Assembly: GCA_902475445.1 (NCBI GenBank)
Contig: CABRZN010000004.1
Span: 1 to 44,576, forward strand
Direction: 5' to 3'
DNA from: an uncultured Collinsella sp.
Lineage (GTDB): Bacteria > Actinomycetota > Coriobacteriia > Coriobacteriales > Coriobacteriaceae
Length of the DNA: 44,576 nt
Made by a program: the position numbers and the translations under genes. Position 1 is the stretch's first letter; every line of letters begins with the position of its first letter. Positions 1 through 7,694 of this stretch are shown in pieces. Under the pieces are notes generated by a model that made no database searches, had not been told where the DNA came from, and worked only from the letters and a program-made list of their open reading frames with translations.

Positions 1-309
1 GTACGGTGACGCGGGCACGCTCGCCCCGCCAATGCCGTTCTTGCCGTGGATGAGCGTGGTGGACGCCGGCGGTGTATAGGGCTCAGTCGCCTTCATGGGA
101 CGATCGGCGCCCAGGTACACTGGAACCTCAGGGCGACCTAGCAGATCGAGCACCGCCAGGCAGTTGTGCGCCGATTGCTCGACGCGCACGTTGCCAAAAC
201 ACGTGGTGATGCCCACGAGCTCCACCTCGGGGCTCGCGATGGCATAGGCCAGCGCCATCGCATCGTCCACACCCATATCCAGATCAAGGATCAGCTTCTT
301 GATTGCCAT
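1..309 (-). CDS. Nucleoside hydrolase (IUNH family), N-terminal part only
   Basis: Inosine/uridine-preferring nucleoside hydrolase that would split ribonucleosides into base and ribose in the cytoplasm. Only the first 103 codons lie in the window; the gene continues past base 1. The ATG is at 309. The protein opens with MAIKKLILDLDMGVDDAMAL, matching the family's N-terminal Ca2+-binding signature DxDxxxDD. The usual DCDPG is DLDMG here, but all the aspartates are kept. It follows with the typical GITTCFGNV strand. It lies 30 bp downstream of the ribokinase gene on the same strand, so the two are probably co-transcribed: this enzyme frees ribose and the kinase phosphorylates it. The family call is firm; substrate preference cannot be read from this fragment. 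Confidence 0.88.
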   Translation of the reverse strand, partial: MAIKKLILDLDMGVDDAMALAYAIASPEVELVGITTCFGNVRVEQSAHNCLAVLDLLGRPEVPVYLGADRPMKATEPYTPPASTTLIHGKNGIGGASVPASPY

Positions 310-339
310 TGTTCTACTCCGCTTCTCCGTCTTTATCGT

Positions 340-1302
340 TTAACCAAACCAATGTTCAACTTCGGCGCGCGTGGGAATCGATTGCTGAGCGCCCAGGCGC
401 GACACCGTCACCGCCGAGGCGCGAGCACCCGCGGCCATGCACTCAAAGAGCGGCAGCCCCTCCAGACGAGCCGCGGCAAGCGCGCCGATAAACGTATCGC
501 CGGCGGCTGTGGTATCGACTACCGTGCTCGAAAGTGCCGGCATACGCAGCGGCTCGCCGTCATAGCCGAGCGTAACCGACCCGGCGCCGCCCAACGTGAT
601 GACCGCAGCCCCGGCACCCTTGGCGAGCAGGGCATTGAGCGCCGCGACGCAGCTCTCATCATCTGCGGGCAAGATGCCCGTCAGCACCTGGCACTCAGTC
701 TCGTTGGGACAGACCAGGTCGACCGCAGGCCAGGCCTCCACAGGCAACTCGCAGGCAGGCGCTGGATTAAAGATCGTATAGAACCCCAGCTCGTGAGCGC
801 AGAAAAGCGACTCGGCAGTCGCCGCAAGGTCACATTCGCCCTGGGCGATAAAGACGCTTCCGGCAGCCGGGGCAATATCGCTGGCGTCTCCGTCGAGCCC
901 ATCGGCCACCAGACGCCCCAGCGCGCAGGCAACGTCCTCGCCCGCGAGTGCATGGTTGGCGCCCGGCGACAGCACGATGCGGTTGTCGCCCTCGCAGCGA
1001 ATGATGGTCGCCGTGCCCGTCTCCACGTCGTCGCGCAGCGCCACAAAGTCACAGTCCACGCCAGCATCTTGGAGCCCCGCCACGAGCGATGCACCGAACG
1101 CGTCGCGGCCGACCGCGCCAATCATGCACGTGCGCGCACCCATGCGCGCGGCGGCGACGGCCTGGTTAGCGCCCTTGCCACCGGCGTTGGTGATAAAACC
1201 ACTGCCACCGACGGTCTCACCCGCGCGCGGCATGCGCTCGCACGCCACCGAAAGGTCCATGTTCATGCTGCCGAACACCGCAACGATGCCGCGATCTGCC
1301 AT
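340..1302 (-). CDS. rbsK: Ribokinase (PfkB family)
   Basis: ATP-dependent ribokinase making ribose-5-phosphate, 320 aa, normal length. The N-terminus has the PfkB pattern VFGSMNMDLSV, followed by GGKGANQAVAAARMG, the substrate-binding glycine motif. NPAPA sits mid-protein, as in ribokinases. The C-terminal PfkB signature is DTTAAGDTF, with the catalytic base at about Asp269; the first glycine of the usual GAGD is alanine. The start at 1302 is preferred over an in-frame start 11 codons upstream because AGGAGG lies 5 nt before it. The nucleoside hydrolase follows 30 bp downstream, which suggests the substrate is ribose from nucleosides. A palindromic operator and a good promoter lie about 65-90 bp upstream. 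Confidence 0.92.
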   Translation of the reverse strand: MADRGIVAVFGSMNMDLSVACERMPRAGETVGGSGFITNAGGKGANQAVAAARMGARTCMIGAVGRDAFGASLVAGLQDAGVDCDFVALRDDVETGTATIIRCEGDNRIVLSPGANHALAGEDVACALGRLVADGLDGDASDIAPAAGSVFIAQGECDLAATAESLFCAHELGFYTIFNPAPACELPVEAWPAVDLVCPNETECQVLTGILPADDESCVAALNALLAKGAGAAVITLGGAGSVTLGYDGEPLRMPALSSTVVDTTAAGDTFIGALAAARLEGLPLFECMAAGARASAVTVSRLGAQQSIPTRAEVEHWFG

Positions 1303-1365
1303 GGGAACCTCCTCATCTGCGGGCCCTATGCCCACCGTCGGCCGTCGATCGTGCGCCCTCGCACC

Positions 1366-1394
1366 TCTATAACTTTAGTTCACTTTGATGTGAA
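1366..1394 (-). promoter_or_regulatory. Sigma-70-type promoter of the ribokinase-nucleoside hydrolase operon
   Basis: Read on the minus strand: -35 TTCACA (1389-1394), 17-nt spacer, -10 TATAGA (1366-1371), about 64 bp before the ribokinase ATG. The match is by eye. The palindrome at 1378-1395 covers the -35 and most of the spacer, the geometry expected of a repressed promoter. Confidence 0.6.
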
Positions 1395-1395
1395 C
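1378..1395. promoter_or_regulatory. Palindromic operator GTTCAC-N6-GTGAAC
   Basis: The sequence GTTCACTTTGATGTGAAC is a perfect inverted repeat with 6-bp arms and a 6-bp centre. It overlaps the ribokinase promoter and lies about 94 bp from the divergent acyltransferase gene. Such sites fit a dimeric LacI-, GntR- or DeoR-type repressor responding to ribose or nucleosides. No regulator gene is in the window, so its identity is unknown. Confidence 0.6.
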
Positions 1396-1488
1396 GCGCC
1401 CTTGAGGTTGCGCCAGCAGCAAGCATTCACAGGAGCAGGCAGCTACAATGAATATGTGCTGATTATTCTCGTCATTGGATGATGTTTT

Positions 1489-3705
1489 ATGGAACAATTC
1501 CCACCATCGAGCCCACGCGGTCCGCGCCGCGCGCCCGATAACCAGGCGCCGCACGAACGCCCACGCGCCGACCGCCGCGCCGGCGAATCGCGACGCGGCC
1601 CGGTCCCGCATCGAACGCCCACCAACAAGGACGCCCACACTAACAGCGCCGCAAAAGAACAGGCGCCTGCTCGTCCCAAATCCCGCTACATTCCTGCGCT
1701 CGACGGCCTGCGCACGCTTGCCGTCGTCGCGGTGGTGCTCTATCACCTCAACCTCACGTGGGCTCAGGGTGGCCTGCTCGGCGTCACGATCTTCTTTGTG
1801 CTTTCGGGCTATCTAATCACGCGCTTGCTGCTCAACGAAGTCGCTAAGACCGGCCGCATCGACCTTAAGAGCTTCTGGATTCGCCGCATCCGTCGCCTGG
1901 TCCCCGCCGTGGTAACGGTAGTGTTCGTGACCTGCGCGCTGTGCACCATCTTTAACCACGTGATGCTCACCAAGATGCGCCCCGACATCCTGCCGTCGCT
2001 GCTGTTCTTCAACAACTGGTGGCAGATTGCCCAAAACGTCTCGTACTTCAATGCTCTGGGCGACCCCTCGCCGCTCACGCACTTTTGGTCGCTTGCCATC
2101 GAGGAACAGTTCTACCTGATTTGGCCGCCACTGCTGTTTGCCATGGTATCCATGCATGTGAGCAAGCCCAACACGCGCCGCGTGGTTCTGGGCCTGGCTG
2201 CTGTCTCCGCCATCGCCATGATGGTGCTCTATAACCCCGCCGCCGACCCCAGCCGCGTGTACTACGGCACCGACACCCGTGTGTTCTCGCTGCTGCTGGG
2301 TGCCTGGATGGCCTTTATCCCCGATCGCGACCTGACGCCGGTGCGTCTCGCTCGTCGTTTGGGGCTCAATCGCCTAGCTGGCGCCGCCAAGCACGGCAAG
2401 AACGCCGAGGGCAAGCCTGGCGAGAAGGCCGACGAAGCAGCCGAGACCGCCCCGGCACAGCCGAGCGCCCTCGTGCGTTTTTGGTCCTCGCCCGCATCCA
2501 TCGATGTGTTGGGCGTCGTGGGTCTGGTTGGCCTTGCCGCCATGGTCGCGCTCACCAACGGCTACACCGCCTTCCAGTATCGCGGAGGCACACTGCTGTG
2601 CTCGATCCTCACGCTCATGGTCATCGCGGCCTGCGTGCAGCCCCAGGGAATGGTTGCCCGCGCGCTGTCCGCCGAGCCGCTCGTGTGGGTTGGCAAGCGC
2701 TCGTACAGCATCTACCTGTGGCACTATCCCCTGCTGTTGCTCATGAACCCGGTCGCCAACATCAACGATACACCGTGGTGGCAGTACATTTTGCAGGTGC
2801 TGTTGGTGGTCGCCGTGGCAGAGTGCTGCTATCGCTTTATCGAGACTCCGTTTAGGAAGGGCGCCTTTGAGCGCACCGTGTCCGAGTTCCGCGACGGCAC
2901 CGCCACGCCCGCCAACTGGGTGCGCGCGCACGTCCCTGCCTGCGCAACCTGCGCTGTCGTGTTGGTCGTTGCACTGGGCGGCCTGATCTTTGTGCCCGAG
3001 ACGTCTGCGCTGAGCGGTGAGGGCGCCGAAGTCCTCAACAAGGAAGCCAAAAACACCGCGCCCACCGACCAGCAGGCGGCCGACGACACCGACAAGGACA
3101 ACGACGGCTTCCCCGATGGCTCCTACGACCTGTTGATGATCGGTGACTCCGTGTCGCTGCGTGCCGTGGACACCTTTGACGGCGTGTTCCCGCACAGCCA
3201 TATCGATGCCGAAAAGGGCCGCCAGTTCGATGCGGGCCGTGCGACATTTGAGGGCTATCTCCAACAGAACCTTGCCGGCAAGATCGTGGTCTTTGCGCTG
3301 GGCACCAACGGCTTGGTAACCGACGCCCAGGTCGACGCGATTATGGCCGACGCCGGCGAGCAGCGTATCGTCGTGTTTGTAAACACGCGTAGCCCGCAGC
3401 CGTGGGTCGGGTCCACGAACCAGGCCATCGCCAACGCCGCCACGCGCTACAAGAATGTACGCGTTATCGACTGGTACGGGCACAGCGCCAACCGCAACGA
3501 CCTGTTCGATGGCGACGGCACGCACCTGTCGACTACCGGCGTGACCGAGTACCTCAACCTGATCCACGATGCAGTCAAGAAAGACCTGCCCGTGCACCCC
3601 GAGGACCACGTCAACGATCCGCAGCCGGCAGCCGTCAAGTCCGCCGCCGACGCACTCGTCAATGCCCTCGCCTACAAGCCACACAAGCTGGGCACCGACA
3701 AGTAA
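1489..3705 (+). CDS. Membrane O-acyltransferase with C-terminal SGNH hydrolase domain (OafA/OatA type)
   Basis: Acyltransferase-3 membrane protein of 738 aa that probably acetylates a cell-surface glycan. About 65 Pro/Arg-rich cytoplasmic residues come first. The acyltransferase domain then opens with SRYIPALDGLRTLAVVAVVL, has a conserved His near residue 86 (VVLYHL) and GVTIFFVLSGYLITRLLL, and includes roughly ten membrane segments to about residue 505. A charged Ala/Asp/Lys linker follows. The extracellular SGNH domain has GDS (Ser554) and DGTH (Asp676, His679), giving a plausible catalytic triad. This architecture is known from peptidoglycan O-acetyltransferase OatA and from polysaccharide O-acetyltransferases; the acceptor cannot be decided here. 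There is no strong Shine-Dalgarno. A TACAAT box at 1444-1449 may be the -10. It is monocistronic, with a hairpin after the stop. Confidence 0.88.
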   Translation: MEQFPPSSPRGPRRAPDNQAPHERPRADRRAGESRRGPVPHRTPTNKDAHTNSAAKEQAPARPKSRYIPALDGLRTLAVVAVVLYHLNLTWAQGGLLGVTIFFVLSGYLITRLLLNEVAKTGRIDLKSFWIRRIRRLVPAVVTVVFVTCALCTIFNHVMLTKMRPDILPSLLFFNNWWQIAQNVSYFNALGDPSPLTHFWSLAIEEQFYLIWPPLLFAMVSMHVSKPNTRRVVLGLAAVSAIAMMVLYNPAADPSRVYYGTDTRVFSLLLGAWMAFIPDRDLTPVRLARRLGLNRLAGAAKHGKNAEGKPGEKADEAAETAPAQPSALVRFWSSPASIDVLGVVGLVGLAAMVALTNGYTAFQYRGGTLLCSILTLMVIAACVQPQGMVARALSAEPLVWVGKRSYSIYLWHYPLLLLMNPVANINDTPWWQYILQVLLVVAVAECCYRFIETPFRKGAFERTVSEFRDGTATPANWVRAHVPACATCAVVLVVALGGLIFVPETSALSGEGAEVLNKEAKNTAPTDQQAADDTDKDNDGFPDGSYDLLMIGDSVSLRAVDTFDGVFPHSHIDAEKGRQFDAGRATFEGYLQQNLAGKIVVFALGTNGLVTDAQVDAIMADAGEQRIVVFVNTRSPQPWVGSTNQAIANAATRYKNVRVIDWYGHSANRNDLFDGDGTHLSTTGVTEYLNLIHDAVKKDLPVHPEDHVNDPQPAAVKSAADALVNALAYKPHKLGTDK

Positions 3706-3730
3706 CGCGCAGCCAAATCTGCTTACACCC

Positions 3731-3764
3731 GCAGGGGGCGTCGGCCACGGCCGACGCCCCCTGC
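3731..3764 (+). terminator. GC-rich hairpin after the acyltransferase gene
   Basis: A perfect 14-bp stem, 3731-3744 against 3751-3764, with a 6-nt centre, starts 25 bp after the stop codon. The U-tract is poor (a TTTT only at 3782), so it may be a weak or Rho-assisted terminator. The bases right after it resemble part of the dispersed GGGGAC repeat of this window. Confidence 0.55.
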
Positions 3765-3937
3765 GGCAGTTAGGGACACTCCTTTTGCACCAGCACCCGG
3801 AAGCACTCCTGGCGCAGCCAATGAAGACCTCTACGGATGAATTCCAAGCCGCTCCGCCCCTCCAGACATCGTTTCCGTGCCTCGTGCCTGCCCCAAACAA
3901 TCAAAACAAGCCCTTTTCGCCGCAACCTCAAAGGCCT

Positions 3938-4167
3938 GTGGGCAAAAAAGGGCAAATATGAGTACTGTTACCATTTTAGTAGCAGGCAAAACCACCCAAA
4001 TTGACGTTCGGGCGACCCCTATAACCCCCTAAAGCAGCCAACCCGACTGGTTTAAGGCGTATTGAAGCCAATTTTAATGAACATGCTATAGGTTATGTTC
4101 ATTATCTTTTTGGATGTAAATGCTATTCACTTAGCAACAGTACTCATATTTGGCATTTTTTGCCCAC
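3938..4167. repeat. MITE-like inverted-repeat element, about 230 bp, non-coding
   Basis: Imperfect terminal inverted repeats of 33 bp (3938-3970 and 4135-4167, about 30 of 33 matching) start with GTGGGCAAAAAAGGGC and enclose about 164 bp without a convincing ORF. The interior is visibly more AT-rich than its surroundings and contains a smaller palindrome near 4077-4103 (ATGAACAT...ATGTTCAT). It fills most of the gap between the acyltransferase and the Nramp-related gene. Non-autonomous transposon relics look like this; a structured RNA is the alternative. No second copy was found in the window. Confidence 0.55.
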
Positions 4168-4194
4168 CGCCATATAACTAACGCCCTATAGCAG

Positions 4195-4231
4195 ACAAAA
4201 AACAGGCCGCAGCCCATCGCTGCGGCCTGTT
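4195..4231 (-). terminator. Rho-independent terminator of the Mg-transporter genes
   Basis: A 12-bp stem (4201-4212 with 4220-4231, loop of 7) is followed on the minus strand by a run of T (complement of the A-run at 4197-4202). It lies 18 bp downstream of the Nramp-related stop codon. Strong by inspection. Confidence 0.85.
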
Positions 4232-4249
4232 CGGAAGCAAAAGTGGGCG

Positions 4250-5512
4250 CTACGCGCCGTAGCCCATCGCTTGCAGCACAAACATGACGACCGTCAGCAC
4301 CGTAATCACGCCGATAGTCGCCCAAGTGAGCACGTTCCATACGCGGCCGTTGCGGTTGGCGCCCATAATGTGGCGATCCGCCGCGATAACCACCTGAAAT
4401 ACCAGGACTACGGGCAGCAGCACGCCGTTGATGACCTGCGAGGTCATCATAATCTGGAACAAATCGACGCCAGGCATGAGCACCAACACGGCAGAAATGC
4501 CGATGATGGCCGTAATGATGCCGCGGTAAACCGGGGCCTCGTCCCAGCTGCGATCGGCACCGCGCTCCCAGCCAAATGCCTCGCAGATGGCACTCGACGT
4601 AACGCCGGGCAGCACGCAGGCAGCCAAAAAGCTCGCTGCGACCAGGCCCGAGGCGAACAACACCGTGGACCACTGGCCCGCGATGGGCTCCAGCGCGCGG
4701 GCGGCATCGGCGGCATCGCTAATCTGAATACCAGCCGGGAACAGCACCGTACCGGTCGTGATGATAATGAAGCCAGCAATGATATCAGCGGCGATCGAGC
4801 CGCTCACGGTATCAATACGCTGCAGCACGATGTCGTCCTCGCCCGCATTCTTATCGACCACGTTGTTCTGAGCCAAGAAGATCATCCACGGTGCGATGGT
4901 GGTACCGATTGTTGCGACCACAAGCGACACGTAACTGGGATCGTTCTGAATATTGGGGACGACCAAGTCGACCGCGACCTCGCCCCAGTTGGGGCCGGCC
5001 ATAAACGCGGCGACGATGTAGGTCACGAACACGCAGCTCACCAGCAGCAGAATCTTCTCGATGCGCTGGAAACTGCCCGACATGGTAAGCATCCACACCA
5101 GCAGCGCCACGAGCGGCACCGAGATGCTCGCCGGAACGCCAAACAGAGCAAGGCCACTCGCGATACCCGCGAACTCCGAGATGGTCACCGCCGTATTGGC
5201 GATCAACAGCGCCGCCATGGCCAGCACGCTCCTGCGCACGCCAAAGCGCTCACGAATGAGCGAGGCCAAGCCCTTGCCCGTGACGCAACCGCAGCGCGCC
5301 GCGGTCTCTTGCGTCACGATGAGCAGCACGGTCATGACGGGAAGCATCCAGAGCATCTTATAGCCATAGCTGGCGCCCGCGCTGGAATACGTGGCGATGC
5401 CGCCGGCGTCATTGCCCGAAAGCGCCGCCAGAAGACCGGGGCCCATGGCGCCAAAGATGGCCGCGATGGTCAGCTTTTGCTTGGTGCTCGGCTTTTGCTT
5501 CGTATTTTGCAC
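4250..5512 (-). CDS. Nramp-related transporter, probable Mg2+ type (NRMT-like)
   Basis: SLC11/Nramp-fold membrane protein of 420 aa with about eleven hydrophobic segments. Classical Nramp Mn2+/Fe2+ transporters carry DPGN in TM1 and MPH in TM6. Here TM1 reads GNDAGG (Asp35, Gly38 where Asn is expected) and TM6 reads TIAPWM (Ala207 and Trp209 where Met and His are expected). Loss of the metal-contacting Asn and Met is, as I recall, the hallmark of the Nramp-related magnesium transporters described from Eggerthella lenta. The GTG start at 5512, 8 bp after the MgtE-like stop, is preferred over an ATG inside that gene because GGTGG lies just before it. The tight coupling to an MgtE-like gene supports Mg2+ as substrate. 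Confidence 0.82.
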   Translation of the reverse strand: MQNTKQKPSTKQKLTIAAIFGAMGPGLLAALSGNDAGGIATYSSAGASYGYKMLWMLPVMTVLLIVTQETAARCGCVTGKGLASLIRERFGVRRSVLAMAALLIANTAVTISEFAGIASGLALFGVPASISVPLVALLVWMLTMSGSFQRIEKILLLVSCVFVTYIVAAFMAGPNWGEVAVDLVVPNIQNDPSYVSLVVATIGTTIAPWMIFLAQNNVVDKNAGEDDIVLQRIDTVSGSIAADIIAGFIIITTGTVLFPAGIQISDAADAARALEPIAGQWSTVLFASGLVAASFLAACVLPGVTSSAICEAFGWERGADRSWDEAPVYRGIITAIIGISAVLVLMPGVDLFQIMMTSQVINGVLLPVVLVFQVVIAADRHIMGANRNGRVWNVLTWATIGVITVLTVVMFVLQAMGYGA

Positions 5513-5520
5513 GCGACCAC

Positions 5521-7365
5521 CTACCCCATGACCGACATGGTGAGCAGCACCGCGGCGATGCAGTACGCCACACACGAGATCATGACGGCGATGACGTTCA
5601 TGGCGGTGCCCGACGTGTTAAGGTCGTGCTCGTCGCGCCAGAACAGCACCATCAGATAAATCACAGCGCTCATGTTGCCAACCAGGCAAATGACGGCAGC
5701 GATATTAAAGCAACCGGTAAAGAGCTGCTCCTCAAACATAGTGGCATCGGGGAACGCGGCGGTGCGCACCAGCTGCGCGCACAGGTAGGTCACGAGCGAA
5801 AGGATCAGGCCCATACCCGTGCTCTGGAAGAAGAATCCCAGGTACGGTTTGGGCTCGTCGTCGTGACCGTCGTACTCGAGGAAGTAGTTCTTGACGAACG
5901 ACACCATGCGCGAGGCAGCCAGCAGCACGAGCGGCATGGCGCACATGGGGAACACCACCAGATGCGCGGAGCCCAGCGCCGTCCCCAGCACCGTCGCCAT
6001 AAGGCACGAGGCAATGCCCCACACGACGACCCAGTACTGACGATGCACGAACCAGCTGAGCACGTTCGTCGAGTCGTCCGACGCGCTATCGCCCGAGCCT
6101 ACACCGGCGATCTGCAGGTCCTCCTGATGCTCCTCGGCGATAACGTCCATGGCGTCGTCGAAGGTCACGATACCCAGGATATGACGGTTCTCGTCGCAGA
6201 CAGGGATGGCAACCAGGTCGTACTTGGTCATCTCGTCTGTCACGTCTTCCTGGTCCTCGTCGGGCGACACATAGACCAGGTCGCGATAGGCCAGCTGACC
6301 CAGCGTGGCGTCGCGGTCGGCTACGATCAGCGTGCGCAGCGAAAGCACGCCGGTCAGCATGCCGCTCGGATCCTCGGTATAGACGTAGTAGACGCTCTCG
6401 AAGTCCTCGTCGAGCTCGCGAATCGCCTCGATGGCGTCACCGACCGTTGCCGTGGCGGGCAGGGAGACAAACTCCGAGGTCATGATGCGGCCGGCGGTGT
6501 TGTCCTCATACCCCAGCAGGTTACGAATCGCCTTCTCCTCCTTGACGCCCATCAGGCGCAGGAGCTTCTCGGCCTTCTCGTAATCGAGCTCGTCGATCAG
6601 GTCGGCTGCATCGTCCGGGTCCATCATGGCCAGCATCGACGATGCGTCCGTGTCGGACAGGCCCTCGAGCATCTCGGTCATAAGCTCGTCGTCATCGAAC
6701 TCCGAGATGGCCTCGGCGGCCTGGGCAGTATCGAGCTGCGCAAACACCTGCGCACGCAGGCGCGGGTCGAGCTGCTCGATAATGTCGGCGATGTCGGCAG
6801 GGTGCAGCTCGCCGAGCGTCTTGTGCGACACCGAGAGTTGAATGTTCTTGGTCGAGCGGTCGAGCAGGTCCATGTAGGACCAAGCGATGATGTCCTCACT
6901 GAGCGGCTTGCCCAGGTGCTTCATAAAGCCTTCGACGATATGCTCGAGCGCGGGGCTGATGGCGCGTAGCAGACCGCGGGCACCGACCTCGGCGCCCAGC
7001 AGGCGCAGCTGGTTTTCGCCCGACATGGAAAACTTGATGTCGTTGACGCGCACGACCTTCATGCCCTGCGTGTCGACGATCTGCTTGTTGAGCACGTCGC
7101 GCGCCAGCAGGAGCTCGGTCGGCTGCAGGTACGAAAAACGGATTTCGGTGGCCGACGTCTTAAGGTGTACGCCCGTCTCGTCGATACGGTCGACCCATTT
7201 GCGCCAGCTGATCATAAACGGCGTCTTGCCGGGACCGCGGAACGCGAGCGACGTCACGTGCGGAAAAACTTCGCCGGTAGCAATACCAAAATCGTTGACC
7301 ACGCCGAGCTTTTCGCCGTCGACGTCCAAGACCGGCAATTTGAGCATCTCACTCAGATAATTCAA
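5521..7365 (-). CDS. MgtE-like protein: PRC-barrel, MgtE_N, CBS pair, five membrane segments
   Basis: 614 aa. Residues about 1-150 form two PRC-barrel-like units (LPVLDVDGEKLGVVNDF; GMKVVRVNDIKF). Residues about 175-290 are the MgtE N-terminal superhelix (LHPADIADIIEQLDP, MDPDDAADLIDEL, GRIMTSEFVSL), and about 295-415 are two CBS domains. In MgtE these acidic parts sense cytoplasmic Mg2+ and gate the channel. The last 175 residues hold five hydrophobic segments, as in MgtE, but I do not find the conserved GGNAG-type pore motif, so the transport domain is divergent. The start is TTG, preceded by GGGGAG with 5-nt spacing. It is the first gene of a pair with the Nramp-related transporter. Function as Mg2+ channel or Mg2+-responsive regulator is inferred. 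Confidence 0.8.
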   Translation of the reverse strand: MNYLSEMLKLPVLDVDGEKLGVVNDFGIATGEVFPHVTSLAFRGPGKTPFMISWRKWVDRIDETGVHLKTSATEIRFSYLQPTELLLARDVLNKQIVDTQGMKVVRVNDIKFSMSGENQLRLLGAEVGARGLLRAISPALEHIVEGFMKHLGKPLSEDIIAWSYMDLLDRSTKNIQLSVSHKTLGELHPADIADIIEQLDPRLRAQVFAQLDTAQAAEAISEFDDDELMTEMLEGLSDTDASSMLAMMDPDDAADLIDELDYEKAEKLLRLMGVKEEKAIRNLLGYEDNTAGRIMTSEFVSLPATATVGDAIEAIRELDEDFESVYYVYTEDPSGMLTGVLSLRTLIVADRDATLGQLAYRDLVYVSPDEDQEDVTDEMTKYDLVAIPVCDENRHILGIVTFDDAMDVIAEEHQEDLQIAGVGSGDSASDDSTNVLSWFVHRQYWVVVWGIASCLMATVLGTALGSAHLVVFPMCAMPLVLLAASRMVSFVKNYFLEYDGHDDEPKPYLGFFFQSTGMGLILSLVTYLCAQLVRTAAFPDATMFEEQLFTGCFNIAAVICLVGNMSAVIYLMVLFWRDEHDLNTSGTAMNVIAVMISCVAYCIAAVLLTMSVMG

Positions 7366-7502
7366 TGGTGCTCCCCATCATTATTCCTCCGGACGCGACC
7401 GCGCGTGCGGCGTCCGGGGGCTTCTGGATATGTATACGCATGCGCGGGCGGCACGCCGCTCGACGCTTACACCCCGTGCACGCGCAAAAAAGCACCTGCA
7501 TG

Positions 7503-7559
7503 GGGTCATCGACTGTATGGTCGAGGTTTGGATTTCACCTGTAACCTTTCTCTTGACCC
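7503..7559 (-). promoter_or_regulatory. Possible structured 5' leader of the MgtE-like gene
   Basis: The bases can fold as a three-way junction: outer stem 7503-7508 with 7554-7559 (GGGTCA/TGACCC), one hairpin 7509-7513 with 7520-7524, another 7524-7528 with 7543-7547. A T-run follows on the minus strand (complement of the A-run near 7485-7490). It lies about 140-195 bp before the start codon. I do not recognise an M-box consensus. The stems are short, so this is tentative. Confidence 0.3.
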
Positions 7560-7661
7560 TCATTAACCGCAGTAACTATAGCATCAGCATCGCCCTGCGG
7601 CATCGAATTTATGCGCTGCACATTGCAGGCATACCAAACGCTGACGCATCCGTGACATAGC

Positions 7662-7693
7662 CATTGGGGACGTTCTTAAACGACTACCCAATG
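7662..7693. repeat. Dispersed GGGGAC palindromic repeat, copy 1
   Basis: CATTGGG (7662-7668) pairs with CCCAATG (7687-7693) around GACGTTCTTAAACGACTA. It sits immediately after the stop codon of the NodB-like gene and may serve as its 3' hairpin. The same core (CATTGGGGAC, then TTAAA and GACTAG-like ends) recurs at 16058 and 20618. The rest of 7366-7694 holds only the leader described above. Confidence 0.6.
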
Positions 7694-7694
7694 A

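Noticed and set aside
7380..7600. M-box (ykoK) Mg2+ riboswitch before the MgtE-like gene
   Set aside because: The conserved M-box core could not be recognised; only a tentative unrelated fold is listed.
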